Shown here: positions 1 to 7,786 of the stretch, piece after piece
Layout of the letters: the number at the start of each line of letters is the position of its first letter
Position numbering within the stretch: the stretch's first letter is position 1
Assembly: GCF_938036805.1 (NCBI RefSeq)
Contig: NZ_CALHWC010000013.1
Location: 1 to 18,684 of the forward strand
Source of the DNA: an uncultured Streptococcus sp.
GTDB taxonomy: Bacteria > Bacillota > Bacilli > Lactobacillales > Streptococcaceae
Reading direction: 5' to 3'
Length of the DNA stretch: 18,684 nt
The notes under the pieces: model-generated
Seen by the model: the letters and a program-made list of their open reading frames with translations, nothing else
Told to the model about the DNA's origin: nothing
Databases searched by the model: none
Position numbers and translations under genes: made by a program

Positions 1-908
1 TTATCTATGCTACTTATGAATTCTTTGACAAGAATGGCTTTATGAAGTTTGACAGTCCAATCTTGTCAGGAAATGCGGCAGAGGACTCAACTGAACTCTT
101 TGAAACCGACTACTTTGGAACTCCAGCTTACTTGAGCCAGTCTGGTCAGCTCTATCTAGAAGCAGGTGCTATGGCTTTGGGGCGTGTCTATGACTTTGGT
201 CCAGTATTTCGTGCAGAAAAATCAAAAACTCGCCGCCACTTGACAGAGTTCTGGATGATGGATGCGGAGTATCCTTTTGTTACTCATGATGAGTCACTCG
301 ACTTGCAGGAAGCTTATGTCAAAGCCTTGATTCAAGGTGTATTGGACCGTGCTCCTCAAGCTTTGGAAACATTGGAACGTGATGTAGAACTCTTGAAACG
401 CTATGTTGCTGAGCCGTTCAAGCGCGTTACCTACGATGAAGCGATTGACCTCTTGCAAGCCCATGAAAATGATGAAGATGCAGACTACGAGCATCTTGAG
501 CATGGCGATGACTTTGGTTCACCGCATGAAACATGGATTTCAAACCACTTTGGCGTACCAACATTTGTTGTGAACTACCCAGCAGCTATCAAGGCTTTCT
601 ATATGAAACCAGTTCCTGGAAATCCAGATCGAGTCCTCTGTGCAGACTTGCTTGCTCCAGAAGGCTACGGTGAAATCATCGGTGGCTCTATGCGTGAGGA
701 AGACTATGATGCCCTCGTTGCTAAGATGAATGATCTTGGTATGGACACGACAGAATATGAATTCTACTTGGATCTTCGTAAGTATGGATCTGTTCCACAC
801 GGTGGATTTGGTATCGGTATCGAGCGTATGGTAACCTTTGTAGCAGGAACTAAACATATCCGTGAAGCCATTCCATTTCCACGTATGCTGCACCGTATTA
901 AACCATAA
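1..908 (+). CDS. asnS: Asparaginyl-tRNA synthetase, C-terminal part (5' end outside window)
   Basis: Class II aminoacyl-tRNA synthetase that charges tRNA-Asn with asparagine in the cytoplasm. The reading frame is open from base 3, giving 301 visible residues; the N-terminal anticodon-binding OB domain lies upstream of the window. Class II motif 2 is visible near nt 205-270 (FRAEKS...RRHLTEFWMMDAEY). Motif 3 is at nt 799-828 (GGFGIGIERM), followed by the typical ending IPFPRMLHRIKP. The methionine at nt 42 is internal, not the start, because the preceding codons (IYATYEFF) match the family. AsnRS is preferred over AspRS from the motif 2 context, the GGSMREEDYD segment and the PFPRM ending. The gene looks intact and is followed by a short terminator. 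Confidence 0.95.
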   Translation, partial: IYATYEFFDKNGFMKFDSPILSGNAAEDSTELFETDYFGTPAYLSQSGQLYLEAGAMALGRVYDFGPVFRAEKSKTRRHLTEFWMMDAEYPFVTHDESLDLQEAYVKALIQGVLDRAPQALETLERDVELLKRYVAEPFKRVTYDEAIDLLQAHENDEDADYEHLEHGDDFGSPHETWISNHFGVPTFVVNYPAAIKAFYMKPVPGNPDRVLCADLLAPEGYGEIIGGSMREEDYDALVAKMNDLGMDTTEYEFYLDLRKYGSVPHGGFGIGIERMVTFVAGTKHIREAIPFPRMLHRIKP

Positions 909-917
909 AACGAATCA

Positions 918-939
918 AACGCCCATGTGGCGTTTTTTC
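918..939 (+). terminator. Rho-independent terminator of asnS
   Basis: Seven-base-pair stem AAACGCC / GGCGTTT (918-924 with 930-936), loop CATGT, followed by a T run. It lies 10 nt after the asnS stop codon. Confidence 0.85.
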
Positions 940-1012
940 AACAATGAACTATGAAATAATCCAAATATAGAATTTTAGAGAAAGAAGAGGTAGGAGTCAT
1001 GTAAACAGCGGA

Positions 1013-1053
1013 TTAACAAGTGACAAATAATAGCAATATAAAACACTTGTTAA
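1013..1053 (+). promoter_or_regulatory. Promoter with flanking 10-bp inverted repeat upstream of the MFS gene
   Basis: A perfect inverted repeat TTAACAAGTG (1013-1022) / CACTTGTTAA (1044-1053) brackets a plausible promoter. The candidate -35 is TTAACA (1013-1018), inside the left arm, and the candidate -10 is TATAAA (1037-1042), at 18-bp spacing. The right arm lies at the predicted transcription start and ends in the AAAGGAG ribosome binding site. This geometry suits a repressor operator, or a 5' hairpin that controls translation. No regulator gene is adjacent. Confidence 0.5.
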
Positions 1054-1063
1054 AGGAGAAAAT

Positions 1064-2251
1064 ATGTTTAAAAGAAGTTATCGGAAAAATATCGGCCTGA
1101 TGGCCGGAGTAGAATTTTTTGGCTTTCTAGGCATTACCAGTTTTTGGATTTTATTTCTAAGTCAAAATGGCATGTCCCTTTGGCAGATTGGCCTTTTGGA
1201 AAGTGTTTTTCATGCGACTAGCGTCATCTGTGAGATTCCTTCTGGGATGTTGGCGGACCGCTTTTCCTACAAAACCAATCTGTATCTGAGCCGGATAGCT
1301 GGAATTGTGTCTTCGATTCTTATGTTGGCGGGGCAGGGGAACTTTTGGGTCTATGCACTGGCTATGATGATCAGTGCTTGGTCCTATAATTTTGATTCGG
1401 GGACAAGCGCAGCTATGGTCTATGATTCGTCCGTAGAGGCTGGACTCAAGGAACGTTACTTATCCATCTCCAGCTTCATGTCTGGAGTGGCTGAAGCGAC
1501 CCGGTCTTTGGGAACGGTCTGGGCTGGATTTTTTGTCCATGGACAATTGCATCTGACCTACTATATCATGATTGGCACCTCTATTATCGTTCTTTTCTTG
1601 ACTTGGATGCTGAAGGAGCCGAGTGTCAAAGCAGAAAAAGCTGAGCGTTTGACTATGAAAAAGATTATTTGGGCTGTCAAAGAGGAGTTGCAGAGAAATC
1701 CCAGTCTTTTTATTTGGATGATTCTTTCCCAAATCATCGGAACCCTCATGTGTATGTTTTATTTTTACTACCAAAATCAATTGCCTGACTTAAAATCTTG
1801 GCAAATTTCGGCGGTCATGCTGATTGGCAGTGCATTGAATATCTTGGCAGTCTATCTGGCCAGCAAGGTCGGAAAAAAGTATTCAGCCTTGAAACTCTTT
1901 CCCTTATTGGTCCTTCTGAATGGAGTGACTTACCTGCTGTCCTATTTGGGCACGACAATCATCTACATCTTGGTTTATCTAATCAGCAATGCCTTGTATG
2001 CTCTCTTTCAGCCGATTTTTGACAACGATTTACAAAAGCAGCTGCCAAGTGAAGTGCGGGCGACCATGCTCAGTGTCTACTCTATGATGTTCAGCCTGAG
2101 CATGATTGTCATTTTCCCTCTGACTGGCTGGTTGATTGATAATCTTGGCTTCGACTGGACGTTTATAACTTTGGGCGGATTCTTATTAGCAGCGACACCG
2201 TTTTTGCATATGGGTCTAAAGAAAATAAGCCAGAACTTACAAGAAATCTAA
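1064..2251 (+). CDS. MFS transporter (12-TM type, substrate unknown)
   Basis: A 395-residue polytopic membrane protein of the major facilitator superfamily, presumably a proton-driven efflux or uptake carrier in the cytoplasmic membrane. The hydrophobic segments fit 12 helices in two halves with a central basic loop near residues 185-205. The loop between helices 2 and 3 carries a motif A-like sequence (GMLADRFSYKT, about residues 61-71) with the conserved G, D and R. The ATG is chosen because AAAGGAG sits 5 nt upstream. It is transcribed alone: the asnS terminator precedes it and a hairpin terminator follows it. The inverted repeat at 1013-1053 suggests dedicated control. Substrate cannot be inferred; the following ABC exporter pair makes a drug or toxic-compound export role possible but unproven. 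Confidence 0.8.
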   Translation: MFKRSYRKNIGLMAGVEFFGFLGITSFWILFLSQNGMSLWQIGLLESVFHATSVICEIPSGMLADRFSYKTNLYLSRIAGIVSSILMLAGQGNFWVYALAMMISAWSYNFDSGTSAAMVYDSSVEAGLKERYLSISSFMSGVAEATRSLGTVWAGFFVHGQLHLTYYIMIGTSIIVLFLTWMLKEPSVKAEKAERLTMKKIIWAVKEELQRNPSLFIWMILSQIIGTLMCMFYFYYQNQLPDLKSWQISAVMLIGSALNILAVYLASKVGKKYSALKLFPLLVLLNGVTYLLSYLGTTIIYILVYLISNALYALFQPIFDNDLQKQLPSEVRATMLSVYSMMFSLSMIVIFPLTGWLIDNLGFDWTFITLGGFLLAATPFLHMGLKKISQNLQEI

Positions 2252-2259
2252 TATCAATG

Positions 2260-2294
2260 TTCTCTTTCTGCTGGTCAGAAGGAGAATATTTTTT
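2260..2294 (+). terminator. Rho-independent terminator of the MFS gene
   Basis: An 11-bp stem with one G-U pair, TTCTCTTTCTG (2260-2270) and CAGAAGGAGAA (2276-2286), loop CTGGT, followed by TATTTTTT. Confidence 0.85.
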
Positions 2295-2318
2295 ACCCTT
2301 TGAAAATTATGGTAAAAT
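2290..2318 (+). promoter_or_regulatory. Extended -10 promoter of the ABC exporter operon
   Basis: TGGTAAAAT at 2310-2318 is an extended -10 element (TGn then TAAAAT). The -35 region is poor (T-rich, overlapping the preceding T run), which is usual for extended -10 promoters. The same core TATGGTAAAAT recurs before uvrB. Confidence 0.6.
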
Positions 2319-2347
2319 AGAAACAGTTTAATGGAGAAGTAGGCAGT

Positions 2348-4090
2348 ATGAAAGATTTATTGAAATATTTCAAGGGCTATATCAGGGAGTCTTTGTTGGG
2401 GCCCTTGTTCAAGCTTTTGGAAGCTAGTTTTGAACTCTTGGTCCCGATTCTGATTGCGGGGATTGTGGACGAAACTATTCCTCGAAAGGACAGCTCCCAT
2501 CTCTACTGGATGGTTTTTCTTTTGATGGGCTTGGCTGCGCTGGGCGTGGTGGTAGCAGTGGTGGCCCAGTATTATTCGTCAAAGGCGGCAGTGGGCTTTA
2601 CCCGCCAGATGACAAGTGACCTCTATCAAAAGATTCTGCGCCTGCCCAAGGCTAGTCGGGATGAGCTGACGACCTCTAGCTTGGTGACTCGACTGACGAG
2701 CGACACCTATCAGATTCAGACGGGAATCAATCAATTTCTTCGTCTCTTCCTGCGGGCGCCCATCATCGTTTTTGGCTCCATCATCATGGCCTTTACTATC
2801 AGTCCAGCTATCACCTTGTGGTTATTGCTCATGGTGGCAATTTTAACGGCTATTATTGTTTTCATGTCTCGTCTGATGAATCCCCTCTATGCTAAAATTC
2901 GCCAGCTGACAGACCAGCTGGTCAATCTGACGCGTGAGCAGCTACAGGGCATGCGGGTTATACGAGCTTTCGGTCAGACCCAGCGTGAGGTTCAGACCTT
3001 TCGCAATCGCAACGAGCTCTATAAAACCTGGCAAATCAGGACGGGAGCTCTGGCTAGTCTGATTAGTCCTCTGACCTTTCTTACAGTCAATGGTACCCTG
3101 ATTGCTGTGATTTGGCAGGGGAATAGCTTTATCGGAAAGGGCTTGCTGACCCAAGGGATGCTAGTGGCTTTGGTCAATTATTTATTGCAAATTTTGGTGG
3201 AATTGCTCAAGCTGGCTATGCTGGTCAACTCACTCAATCAAAGCTACATCAGTGCAGGCCGCATCAGTCAGGTATTCGAGCAAGCAGAAGAAGATGTCCT
3301 GCAGGAATTAGTGCAGGAAACAGTTCTGCCGAATCAAGCTATTAAAGTCCAGCAGGTCAGCTTTTCTTATCCAAATGCAGCTAGTCCAGCCTTGACTGGT
3401 CTGACTTTTGATTTGAAAAGTGGTCAGACTTTGGGAGTTATTGGCGGGACAGGCTCAGGGAAGTCTACTCTGGTTCAGCTGCTGGCTCATCTTTATCCTG
3501 TGGCTGCTGGTCAGTTGACCATCTTTTCCCAAGGACGCAGTCCTAAAAATCTGAGCGAATGGAGGTCCTGGATCAGTCTGGTGCCTCAGAAGGCGGAGCT
3601 TTTCCAAGGAACCGTCCGTTCCAATCTGACTTTAGGATTGTCAACCAAGCCAACAGATGCAGACTTGTGGCAGGCTTTAGAGATTGCTCAGGCGGCGGAC
3701 TTTGTCTCTCAGAAGGAAGGTGGCTTGGATGCGACTGTAGAGGCCTTTGGTCGGAATTTTTCTGGCGGTCAGCGTCAGCGTTTAACCATTGCCAGAGCTG
3801 TCTTGCGGAGAGCGCCTTTCTTGATTTTAGATGATGCGACCTCAGCTCTGGACTATCTGACAGAGTTTAGACTCCTGCAGGCTATTAAGAATGAATTGAC
3901 TGAGACCAGTTTGGTCTTGATCTCTCAGCGGACCAATAGCTTGCGCTCAGCGGATCAAATTTTAGTCCTAGATAAGGGAGAACAGGTGGCTCTTGGTCGC
4001 CATGAGGAACTCTTAGTCAGCTCTGCCATTTACCGAGAAATTCATCACTCACAGCATAGTCAAGGAGAGGAGGAAAAGCATGAAGCATAA
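2348..4090 (+). CDS. ABC exporter half-transporter, subunit with degenerate ATP site
   Basis: A 580-residue fused membrane-domain/ATPase half transporter (type IV ABC exporter fold) that probably forms a heterodimer with the next gene product. About six membrane helices occupy residues 15-310. The ATPase domain follows: Walker A GGTGSGKST near 365-373, signature FSGGQRQR near 470, Walker B ending LILDDATSALD near 491. Two catalytic positions deviate: the usual DEATS glutamate is Asp (DDATS), and the switch histidine is Gln (ISQRTNSL instead of IAHRLST). That pattern marks the non-catalytic partner in heterodimeric exporters such as TM287/288, EfrCD and PatAB. It overlaps the next gene by 11 nt, so the two are translationally coupled. 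Substrate is not determinable; multidrug export is the usual role. Confidence 0.88.
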   Translation: MKDLLKYFKGYIRESLLGPLFKLLEASFELLVPILIAGIVDETIPRKDSSHLYWMVFLLMGLAALGVVVAVVAQYYSSKAAVGFTRQMTSDLYQKILRLPKASRDELTTSSLVTRLTSDTYQIQTGINQFLRLFLRAPIIVFGSIIMAFTISPAITLWLLLMVAILTAIIVFMSRLMNPLYAKIRQLTDQLVNLTREQLQGMRVIRAFGQTQREVQTFRNRNELYKTWQIRTGALASLISPLTFLTVNGTLIAVIWQGNSFIGKGLLTQGMLVALVNYLLQILVELLKLAMLVNSLNQSYISAGRISQVFEQAEEDVLQELVQETVLPNQAIKVQQVSFSYPNAASPALTGLTFDLKSGQTLGVIGGTGSGKSTLVQLLAHLYPVAAGQLTIFSQGRSPKNLSEWRSWISLVPQKAELFQGTVRSNLTLGLSTKPTDADLWQALEIAQAADFVSQKEGGLDATVEAFGRNFSGGQRQRLTIARAVLRRAPFLILDDATSALDYLTEFRLLQAIKNELTETSLVLISQRTNSLRSADQILVLDKGEQVALGRHEELLVSSAIYREIHHSQHSQGEEEKHEA

Positions 4091-5816
4091 GACATCACCT
4101 AGCAGCTTGAGGCGTTTGACTCGAGATTTGCTGCAGGCGCGCTGGCTCTTTCTCCTAGCTAGTCTGGGAACGGTGGCTCAAGTGGCTCTGACTGTTCTTC
4201 TCCCAGTTTTAATCGGAAATGCGGTTGATAGCGTTCTTCTCACTCAAGCGGAGCAGCATTTGATGCCGATTTTGGGCCAGATGCTGCTGGTTATCTTAGC
4301 CAATACGCTGATTCAGTGGTTCAATCCCTTGCTCTATAATCAGCTGGTTTATCGTTACAGCCAGCAGCTCCGACAAGGCGTTATCAAGAAAGTTCATTAT
4401 CTGCCTTTGGCCTATCTGGATCGGCAGGGCACTGGCGACTTGATCAGTCGGGTGACGACTGACTTGGAACAACTCAGCAATGGCCTACTGATGGTTTTTA
4501 ATCAATTCTTTGTGGGGTTGCTGACAATCTTAGTGACCATCATTAGTATGGCCAGATTGGACTTTTTTCTCCTGCTTTTGGTTCTGCTTTTGACGCCCCT
4601 TTCTCTCTTCTTAGCTCGCTTTATTGCCAGAAAGAGTTTTAGCTTTTTCCAACGGCAGACGCAGGCGAGAGGAGCACAGACCCAGCTGATTGAGGAAAGT
4701 TTGACCCAGGAAAGTTTGATTCAGGCTTTTAATGCTCAGGAGCAGTTTGATACAGCTTTTACTTGCAGCAATCAAACTTATGCGGACTATTCTCAGGCGG
4801 CTATTTTCTATTCTTCGACAGTCAATCCTTCGACTCGTTTTATCAATGCCCTGATCTATGCTTTGATTGTGGGCTTTGGGGCTGTCCGAATCATTCAGGG
4901 AACAGGCTTTACGGTTGGGCAGCTGGTGACTTTCCTCAACTATGTCAACCAGTACACCAAGCCTTTTAATGATATATCGTCAGTCATGTCGGAATTGCAG
5001 AGCGCTTTAGCTTGTGCGGAGCGAATTTACAGCGTTTTAGACCAAGAAGAAATAGCAGAGCCTGGTCAGGAAATTCTTCGGTCTGAAGATATCAAAGGAC
5101 AGATTAGTTTTGAGCATGTGGCTTTTGGCTATGAGTCTGGAAAAGAGCTGATTCAGGATTTGAATATAAGGATTCCAGCAGCTAGCAAGGTCGCCATTGT
5201 CGGGCCAACTGGTGCTGGCAAGTCAACCCTGATTAACCTCCTCATGCGCTTTTACAATGTTGATAGTGGTCTTATTTCTTTAGATGGTATTCCCATCACG
5301 CATTACACTAGAGCCTCTTATCGTCAGCAGTTTGGTATGGTACTGCAAGAGACTTGGCTTAAGACAGCGACCATTCACGACAACATAGCTTTTGGCCGGC
5401 CAGATGCCAGCCGAGAAGAGGTCATTGCAGCTGCCAAGGCGGCCAATGCTCATTTCTTTATCCAGCAACTGCCTCAGGGCTATGACACTTACTTGGCGGA
5501 CGCTGGGGACTCCTTGTCTCAAGGTCAGCGGCAGCTCTTGACTATTGCGCGTGTCTTCTTGGCTGTTCCTAAAATCCTAATCTTGGACGAGGCGACTTCC
5601 TCCATCGATACCCGGACAGAAGTTTTGATTCAGGAGGCTTTCAGCAAGCTCATGGTGGGGCGTACTAGCTTTATCATCGCTCACCGCCTGTCTACTATTC
5701 AAAATGCTGACACCATCCTCGTTATGGTAGATGGTAATATCGTTGAGCATGGCAGTCACCGAGAGCTCATGGCAGCCAGAGGTGTTTATTACCAAATGCA
5801 GACGGCGCAGGAGTAG
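4080..5816 (+). CDS. ABC exporter half-transporter, catalytically canonical subunit
   Basis: A 578-residue half ABC exporter, partner of the preceding protein. Membrane helices span roughly residues 15-310. The ATPase has Walker A GPTGAGKST near 374, signature LSQGQRQ near 478, canonical Walker B LILDEATSSID near 500 and switch histidine in IAHRLST near 533. The signature has Gln at the second position (LSQGQ rather than LSGGQ). In a heterodimer this signature would face the Walker A of the other subunit. The ATG at 4080 is preceded by GGAGAGGAGG and lies inside the last codons of the upstream gene. The two genes share one promoter and end at the bidirectional terminator at 5857-5892. Probable function is drug or lipid/peptide export; the substrate is unknown. 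Confidence 0.88.
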   Translation: MKHKTSPSSLRRLTRDLLQARWLFLLASLGTVAQVALTVLLPVLIGNAVDSVLLTQAEQHLMPILGQMLLVILANTLIQWFNPLLYNQLVYRYSQQLRQGVIKKVHYLPLAYLDRQGTGDLISRVTTDLEQLSNGLLMVFNQFFVGLLTILVTIISMARLDFFLLLLVLLLTPLSLFLARFIARKSFSFFQRQTQARGAQTQLIEESLTQESLIQAFNAQEQFDTAFTCSNQTYADYSQAAIFYSSTVNPSTRFINALIYALIVGFGAVRIIQGTGFTVGQLVTFLNYVNQYTKPFNDISSVMSELQSALACAERIYSVLDQEEIAEPGQEILRSEDIKGQISFEHVAFGYESGKELIQDLNIRIPAASKVAIVGPTGAGKSTLINLLMRFYNVDSGLISLDGIPITHYTRASYRQQFGMVLQETWLKTATIHDNIAFGRPDASREEVIAAAKAANAHFFIQQLPQGYDTYLADAGDSLSQGQRQLLTIARVFLAVPKILILDEATSSIDTRTEVLIQEAFSKLMVGRTSFIIAHRLSTIQNADTILVMVDGNIVEHGSHRELMAARGVYYQMQTAQE

Positions 5817-5856
5817 AAGGGGAGCTTTATTAAAGTTCAAAGATTGATGCTAAATG

Positions 5857-5892
5857 AAGCAAAAAGAGTTGGGAATCCAACTCTTTTTGCTT
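5857..5892. terminator. Bidirectional terminator between convergent operons
   Basis: A perfect 16-bp hairpin, AAGCAAAAAGAGTTGG (5857-5872) with CCAACTCTTTTTGCTT (5877-5892) and loop GAAT. The A/T-rich outer arms give a T run in either direction. It serves the ABC exporter operon on + and the ABC-F gene on -; its last bases overlap the ABC-F stop codon (5891-5893). Confidence 0.9.
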
Positions 5893-7417
5893 ATAATTCA
5901 ACTTCCTCCAACCCTGTCTCCGTCAATCGATAAATCTTTTGACAGACTTCTTTGAGAAAGATCCGATCGTGGGAGACAGCGATGATAGCGCCAGGATAGG
6001 TCTCCAAAAGCTGGCGAACCTGAGGCTGAGAGGTGGGAGAGAAGTTGCGGGTTGGTTCGTCCAGAAGGAGGACATTGGGACGATCTAGGACAAGTTTGAG
6101 CAGGAGGAGCTTGGCTTTTTGACCTCCGGAAAGCTGCCCAATCGGGTGGCGGGCCTCGTCGCGCGTGAACTGGAGACTGGCTAGATGGGTCAGAATTTTC
6201 TCCTCCTGAGCCTTGTCGCCAGAGGGAGCCAGAAAGTCCAAAGGGCTGCTCTTATCAGCCAGCAAGTCGCCGTAATGCTGGGGCATGTAGCCGACCCGCA
6301 TATCTGTCCGCTCACGCAAGATTTTCCATATTTCTTTAAGCAGAGTAGATTTGCCTGCACCATTGGCGCCAATCAGTCCGATTTTCTCCTGACCGCAGAC
6401 TTCCAGAGTCAGGTTCTGCGCCAGTTGTCGTTCGTCTGTTTCCAGTTTCATTCCTTCTAATTTGAGGATTCTTTTGGTCAATGGCAGAGCTTCTATGTTT
6501 GAGAAGTGAAGGATGATGGCTTCTTCCTGTGTCGGGATTTCGGTCATTTCAGCACCTGCCTTTTCAAATCGCTTGCCCTGCGAGAGAACGTTTTTCATCT
6601 TCTTAGCTAATAGTCGGCCTTGGACATCGTTTTTGGTATTTCTCAAGGCATTTTCGACATTTTGTTTGACTTGACGGTGTTTTTCCATGGTCTTGGCATG
6701 TTCTTCCCGCTCTTTCCGTGCTAGTTGTCCCTGTTTTTCAAAGGCTTCCTGACGTTGAGTGCGATAGTTTTCATAGTCCAGACTCTTCACGCTGGTTCGA
6801 GCCTCCTGTTTCTTTTTGATTCGCTCCAGATGGACAATCTTGGTCGCAGCTTGAGCGAGAAAGTGCTCGTCGTGAGAGACGAAAAGGACCGTTCTCTGGC
6901 TATGACTGATAAAGTTTTCCAGCCAAGTCAGAGTTTCAAGATCAAGGTCATTAGAGGGCTCGTCAAGAAAGAGAATATCCCAATCGCTGGCTAGTTTCTT
7001 GATGAGCTGAACTTTAAGCTTTTCTCCTCCAGATAGGCTAGCGAGCTGCTGCTGACTGGCAAAACGCTGGCTGTCAAAGTTGAGCTCCCCAGCATAGCGA
7101 TAGAGCTTGGCATAGTCCGGCTCGGTCTCAAAATCAGCAAAGAAATAATCATTGAGCGTCAGTTGGGCATCCTCTGAAGGCAGCTGCTGAGGCAGGTAGG
7201 CGGCAGCAGTATAAGATTTATCAATCAGTCCGCTGTAGCTGACATAGGAGCTGACAAGTCGCTCGTCTAGGAGGAGCTTGAGTAGGGTGGACTTGCCATT
7301 GCCCTCCTCGCCGATAATAGCGACCTTGTCCCCTTGATTGACTGTCAGTGACAAATCTTTGACTAACTCTTTCAGATCTTTTAGGTGGGTGATGGTTAGA
7401 TTTCTTATTTGCAGCAT
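5891..7417 (-). CDS. ABC-F family ATPase, probable ribosomal protection protein
   Basis: A soluble tandem-ATPase protein of 508 residues with no membrane helices, as in ABC-F translation factors and antibiotic-resistance proteins. Domain 1: Walker A GEEGNGKST (36-44), signature LSGGE (128-132), Walker B ILFLDEPSNDLD (148-159). A charged, probably coiled-coil linker follows at about 195-300. Domain 2: Walker A GANGAGKST (350-358), signature LSGGQ (429-433), Walker B VLLLDEPT (449-456). The usual NDLD after the second Walker B is replaced by RNFSPTS. Both catalytic glutamates are present. The start at 7417 is chosen because AAGGAGAC precedes it by 4 nt; an earlier in-frame ATG at 7444 has no comparable site. 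The attenuator-like leader resembles those controlling resistance ABC-F genes, which supports a role in relieving ribosome-targeting antibiotics. The drug class is not inferable. Confidence 0.85.
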   Translation of the reverse strand: MLQIRNLTITHLKDLKELVKDLSLTVNQGDKVAIIGEEGNGKSTLLKLLLDERLVSSYVSYSGLIDKSYTAAAYLPQQLPSEDAQLTLNDYFFADFETEPDYAKLYRYAGELNFDSQRFASQQQLASLSGGEKLKVQLIKKLASDWDILFLDEPSNDLDLETLTWLENFISHSQRTVLFVSHDEHFLAQAATKIVHLERIKKKQEARTSVKSLDYENYRTQRQEAFEKQGQLARKEREEHAKTMEKHRQVKQNVENALRNTKNDVQGRLLAKKMKNVLSQGKRFEKAGAEMTEIPTQEEAIILHFSNIEALPLTKRILKLEGMKLETDERQLAQNLTLEVCGQEKIGLIGANGAGKSTLLKEIWKILRERTDMRVGYMPQHYGDLLADKSSPLDFLAPSGDKAQEEKILTHLASLQFTRDEARHPIGQLSGGQKAKLLLLKLVLDRPNVLLLDEPTRNFSPTSQPQVRQLLETYPGAIIAVSHDRIFLKEVCQKIYRLTETGLEEVEL

Positions 7418-7439
7418 AGATGTCTCCTTCGTTTTATAA

Positions 7440-7475
7440 CACAAAATACAGCCCTGCTTTATTTAGCAGAGCTGT
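7440..7475 (-). terminator. Attenuator hairpin immediately upstream of the ABC-F gene
   Basis: On the minus strand, ACAGCTCTGCT pairs with AGCAGGGCTGT (11 bp, one G-U pair; 7475-7465 with 7458-7448). The loop is AAATAA, followed by ATTTTGTGTT. It lies about 30 nt before the ABC-F start codon and within the same transcription unit, so it would act as a conditional, premature terminator. Confidence 0.7.
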
Positions 7476-7674
7476 TGAGATTGCACAAAGAAGACACAGG
7501 AGTGTCCAAATAGGATTATTCGTTTGTAGGCTTCCAGATGGAACTGCCATAGGAGCGACAGGATTAATCTAAAGATAAACCATAGGAGTTTGAAAGTACA
7601 AAAAAACGAAAGTCCCGCGGATATGCAGAAACATGACAAAATCTACTAAATAAAGTTTCCTTTAAAAAATAGAC

Positions 7675-7686
7675 TTAATTTTTCAT
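7675..7686 (-). CDS. Three-codon leader uORF (MKN) of the ABC-F attenuator
   Basis: ATG AAA AAT TAA, preceded by GGAGGTATACGGAGAC, which gives a strong ribosome binding site. It begins about 27 nt after the predicted transcription start. The stop codon abuts the first hairpin, so a ribosome halted here would mask that hairpin's 5' arm. Very short uORFs of this kind are known in leaders of resistance ABC-F genes. Expression is inferred only from the ribosome binding site and position. Confidence 0.5.
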   Translation of the reverse strand: MKN

Positions 7687-7719
7687 GTCTCCGTATACCT
7701 CCGAAATCATTCTATCTTT

Positions 7720-7748
7720 AGTCTAGCAAAAAGGGAAGCATAAGTCAA
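7720..7748 (-). promoter_or_regulatory. Promoter of the ABC-F leader transcript
   Basis: -35 TTGACT (7748-7743) and -10 TAGACT (7725-7720) with 17-bp spacing on the minus strand, predicting a start near 7713. The -35 begins right at the end of the T run of the glnQ terminator. Confidence 0.65.
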
Positions 7749-7778
7749 TAAAAATCCTGAAAGATTACTTTCAGGATT
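7749..7778 (-). terminator. Rho-independent terminator of the glnPQ operon
   Basis: On the minus strand, a perfect 11-bp stem AATCCTGAAAG / CTTTCAGGATT (7778-7768 with 7763-7753) with a 4-nt loop (TAAT), followed by a T-rich tract. It lies 8 nt after the glnQ stop codon. Confidence 0.88.
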
Positions 7779-7786
7779 CGTCAGGT

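Larger units (their letters stand above)
7418..7713 (-). promoter_or_regulatory. ABC-F leader: candidate ribosome-mediated attenuator
   Basis: This ~300-nt stretch holds no ordinary gene. In transcript order it contains a GGAGG...GGAGAC Shine-Dalgarno region and the uORF ATG AAA AAT TAA (7686-7675). Next is a first hairpin in which AAGTCTA and AAAG pair with CTTT and TAGATTT (about 7676-7640). A hairpin GACAC-TCCT-GTGTC follows near 7507-7494, then the terminator hairpin at 7475-7448. The 3' arm of hairpin 1, CTTTATTTAGTAGA (7655-7642), is complementary over 14 nt with one G-U pair to TCTGCTAAATAAAG (7470-7457). The latter is the 5' arm and loop of the terminator. The alternative folds are mutually exclusive, as expected for an attenuator switched by a stalled ribosome on the uORF. 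Confidence 0.6.
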
